Origin: Streptomyces sp. RKND-216
Lineage (GTDB): Bacteria; Actinomycetota; Actinomycetes; Streptomycetales; Streptomycetaceae
Direction of reading: 5' to 3'
NCBI RefSeq assembly: GCF_004795255.1
Contig: NZ_SSBQ01000002.1
Coordinates: forward strand, 2,358,001 to 2,422,000
DNA length: 64,000 nucleotides
Positions 62,614 to 64,000 of the stretch are shown piece after piece; positions within the stretch are counted from its first letter, which is position 1; every line of letters starts with the position of its first letter. The position numbers were made by a program, and so were the translations under genes. Below the pieces are notes generated by a model. The model was not told the origin of the DNA and ran no database searches. It saw nothing but the letters and a program-made list of their open reading frames with translations.

Positions 62614-63386
62614 GCCGGCATCACGGCGGGCACGTCCCCGTCAGGTCCCGAGTCGGGCCGCTTCGTCACCGCGGCGGCCGGCGGTGCCGCGGGCGGCGCC
62701 GTCTCCTCCAGCGGCGCCTCCTCGCCGGCCTTGCGCTGCTCGTGGAAGGCGAGGATCTGCAGCTCTATGGACAGGTCCACCTTGCGCACGTCGACGCCCT
62801 CGGGAACCGAGAGCACGGTGGGCGCGAAGTTGAGGATGGAGGTCACCCCGGCCGCGACGAGCCGGTCGCACACCTGCTGCGCCGCACCTGCGGGGGTGGC
62901 GATGACGCCGATGGAGACGCCGTTCTCCGCGATGATCTTCTCGAGTTCGTCGCTGTGCTCGACCGGGATGCCGGCGACCGTGCGACCGGTCAGGGCGGGG
63001 TCGGCGTCGATGAGCGAGGCGACGCGGAATCCCCTGGAGGCGAAGCCGCCGTAGTTCGCGAGCGCGGCGCCGAGGTTGCCGATACCGACGATGACGACCG
63101 GCCAGTCCTGAGTGAGGCCCAACTCGCGGGAGATCTGGTAGACGAGGTATTCGACGTCGTAGCCGACACCACGAGTGCCGTAGGAGCCGAGGTAGGAGAA
63201 GTCCTTGCGCAGCTTCGCCGAGTTGACCCCTGCCGCCGCGGCCAGCTCCTCGGAGGAGACCGTGGGCACCGAACGCTCCGAGAGCGCGGTCAGTGCGCGC
63301 AGATACAGCGGCAGACGGGCAACGGTGGCCTCGGGAATCCCTCGGCTCGCTCTCGTCGCCGGTCGGTGGTTTCGGCTGGTTGCCAC
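62610..63386 (-). CDS. rex: Redox-sensing transcriptional repressor Rex
   Basis: 258 residues from GTG 63386, with AGGAG just upstream; the longer in-frame extension is rejected. An N-terminal winged helix domain (IPEATVARLPLYLRALTALS, then VNSAKLRKDFSYLGSYGTRG) is followed by a Rossmann NAD(H)-binding domain (VVIVGIGNLGAALANY). Rex releases DNA when NADH/NAD+ rises; in S. coelicolor it controls its own operon with hem genes, and respiratory genes. The operator upstream supports the same autoregulation here. A Pro/Ala-rich C-terminal tail is present. Confidence 0.96.
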   Translation of the reverse strand: MATSRNHRPATRASRGIPEATVARLPLYLRALTALSERSVPTVSSEELAAAAGVNSAKLRKDFSYLGSYGTRGVGYDVEYLVYQISRELGLTQDWPVVIVGIGNLGAALANYGGFASRGFRVASLIDADPALTGRTVAGIPVEHSDELEKIIAENGVSIGVIATPAGAAQQVCDRLVAAGVTSILNFAPTVLSVPEGVDVRKVDLSIELQILAFHEQRKAGEEAPLEETAPPAAPPAAAVTKRPDSGPDGDVPAVMPA

Positions 63387-63481
63387 GGTGCTCCTGCCGG
63401 TTGCGCGAAGCGGTGAGCGGCCGTACGCCGGGTGCGTCGCGTACGTCGCTGCGCACGTTCCCGGACCGCTCCGTCGCGCCC

Positions 63482-63510
63482 AGGCTATGCCTTTGTGAAC
63501 GCGTGCACAA
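63482..63510 (-). promoter_or_regulatory. Promoter of the rex-hem operon
   Basis: On the minus strand, a -35-like TTGTGC (63505-63510) and a -10-like TAGCCT (63482-63487) are separated by exactly 17 bp, about 95 bp before the rex GTG. The Rex operator covers the -35 and part of the spacer. Confidence 0.6.
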
Positions 63511-63512
63511 AG
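63491..63512. promoter_or_regulatory. Rex operator (ROP site)
   Basis: TGTGAACGCGTGCACA at 63494-63509 differs at one position from the Rex consensus TGTGAACNNNTTCACA, and the dyad extends to CTTTGTG...CACAAAG. It overlaps the rex promoter, as expected for repression when NADH is low. Confidence 0.85.
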
Positions 63513-63661
63513 ATGGTGTCCGTTTTGCCCTGGCAACGTGACCGGTGCCACACGCACCAAGGGGGACACGCGTCACACTCCTCACGTATACGCCCCCCGA
63601 CGGCAAAACGACGTCGATGATAGTCGAATTCCAGCCGATTCCGGGCACCCGAGCCACCAGC

Positions 63662-63675
63662 CTACCGGCCGGTAG
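63662..63675. repeat. 14-bp perfect palindrome in the glutaredoxin-rex gap
   Basis: CTACCGGCCGGTAG is perfectly symmetrical and lies between the glutaredoxin-like gene's terminator and the rex promoter region. It could be an operator or part of a transcript end; nothing in the sequence decides between them. Confidence 0.35.
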
Positions 63676-63690
63676 AACCTCCGCCGACCA

Positions 63691-63731
63691 TGTGCGGGGC
63701 CGCACCCCTCCGGATGCGGCCCGGCCGCACA
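63691..63731 (-). terminator. Terminator after the glutaredoxin-like gene
   Basis: A long hairpin with outer arms TGTGCGG/CCGCACA and inner arms GGCCGCA/TGCGGCC begins directly after the stop codon at 63732-63734 on the minus strand. Confidence 0.65.
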
Positions 63732-63968
63732 TCAGCCGGCCAGCGCCCGCCGCAGGCGCTCCGGGTCGACGCGCCAGAAGTCGTGCTGCGCGCCGTCGAC
63801 CAGCACCACCGGGATCTGCTCCCAGTACGCGCGGTACAGCTCCTGGTCCTGGTTGATGTCCTTCTCCTCCCAGACGGCACCCGTCTCGGCGCAGACCCGG
63901 TCGATCGTGTCCCGCGCGACGTCGCACAGGTGACAGCCGGGCTTTCCGATCAGCGTCACGGTCTTCAT
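63732..63968 (-). CDS. Glutaredoxin-family (DUF836-like) protein
   Basis: 78 residues forming a compact thioredoxin-like fold: MKTVTLIGKPGCHLC with a CxxC pair (Cys12, Cys15), a cis-Pro segment at QIPVVLVDG, and a C-terminal helix (RVDPERLRRALAG). Predicted to be a cytoplasmic thiol-disulfide protein with unknown partner. It lies upstream of rex on the same strand, but a terminator separates it from the rex promoter. Confidence 0.85.
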   Translation of the reverse strand: MKTVTLIGKPGCHLCDVARDTIDRVCAETGAVWEEKDINQDQELYRAYWEQIPVVLVDGAQHDFWRVDPERLRRALAG

Positions 63969-64000
63969 GCCCCCATTGTCCAGCCACCCGGACCGCGTCC

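Noticed and set aside
1..64000. tRNA or rRNA genes
   Set aside because: No cloverleaf-like segment with a TTCGA(A/T) arm or rRNA signature was recognised by eye. A tRNAscan run would be needed to exclude one fully.

Overview
The window looks like the chromosome of a streptomycete or a close relative. Base composition is very GC-rich, with G or C at almost every third codon position. GTG and TTG starts are frequent and neighbouring genes often overlap by 4 bp (ATGA, GTGA). Several gene orders are familiar from Streptomyces: rex-hemA-hemC-hemD-hemB, hemL to ccsB, the futalosine menaquinone cluster, and a DUF2637 protein. No rRNA, tRNA or CRISPR array was recognised.

Positions 1-4089 hold the right part of a pSAM2/SLP1-type actinomycete integrative and conjugative element: small spread-type proteins, RepSA-like initiator, excisionase and tyrosine integrase, closed by a terminator. 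The transfer (tra) end lies left of the window. Positions 4155-16573 (minus strand) are an array of large exported proteins: an FG-GAP propeller protein, a LamG protein broken by a frameshift in a six-base homopolymer, and a 2293-residue RHS/YD-repeat polymorphic toxin with a Hint domain and a nuclease-like tip. A small acidic putative immunity gene overlaps the toxin stop. The toxin tip and immunity gene are visibly more AT-rich than their surroundings.

Positions 16732-23154 are lipid metabolism: an acyl-CoA synthetase, then a thiolase divergent from a long FabG4-type reductase and a MaoC hydratase, with a TetR regulator. Next is a DAACS-type symporter preceded by a Cys-containing leader peptide. 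Positions 25564-32304 carry late futalosine-pathway menaquinone genes (mqnE, a UbiX-type flavin prenyltransferase, mqnP, a UbiD-type decarboxylase) with an AsnC regulator, a lipoprotein and a rhomboid protease. Positions 32831-39263 read leftward as hemL, a histidine phosphatase, a TlpA-like thioredoxin, ccdA, resB and ccsB, which joins haem synthesis to cytochrome c maturation.

Positions 40070-43698 contain two BCCT osmolyte transporters. They are followed by rtcB, two related lipoproteins, the DUF2637 protein, a class I lysS divergent from argS, a Uma2 remnant, a Tat-exported cytokinin-dehydrogenase-like flavoprotein, and a GntR/ABC operon behind a 40-bp inverted repeat. The right end (57262-63386) is the rex-hemA-hemC-hemD-hemB operon, with a recognisable Rex operator lying inside its promoter, then a glutaredoxin-like gene. 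Together the respiratory genes supply menaquinone, haem and c-type cytochromes, with redox control through Rex.
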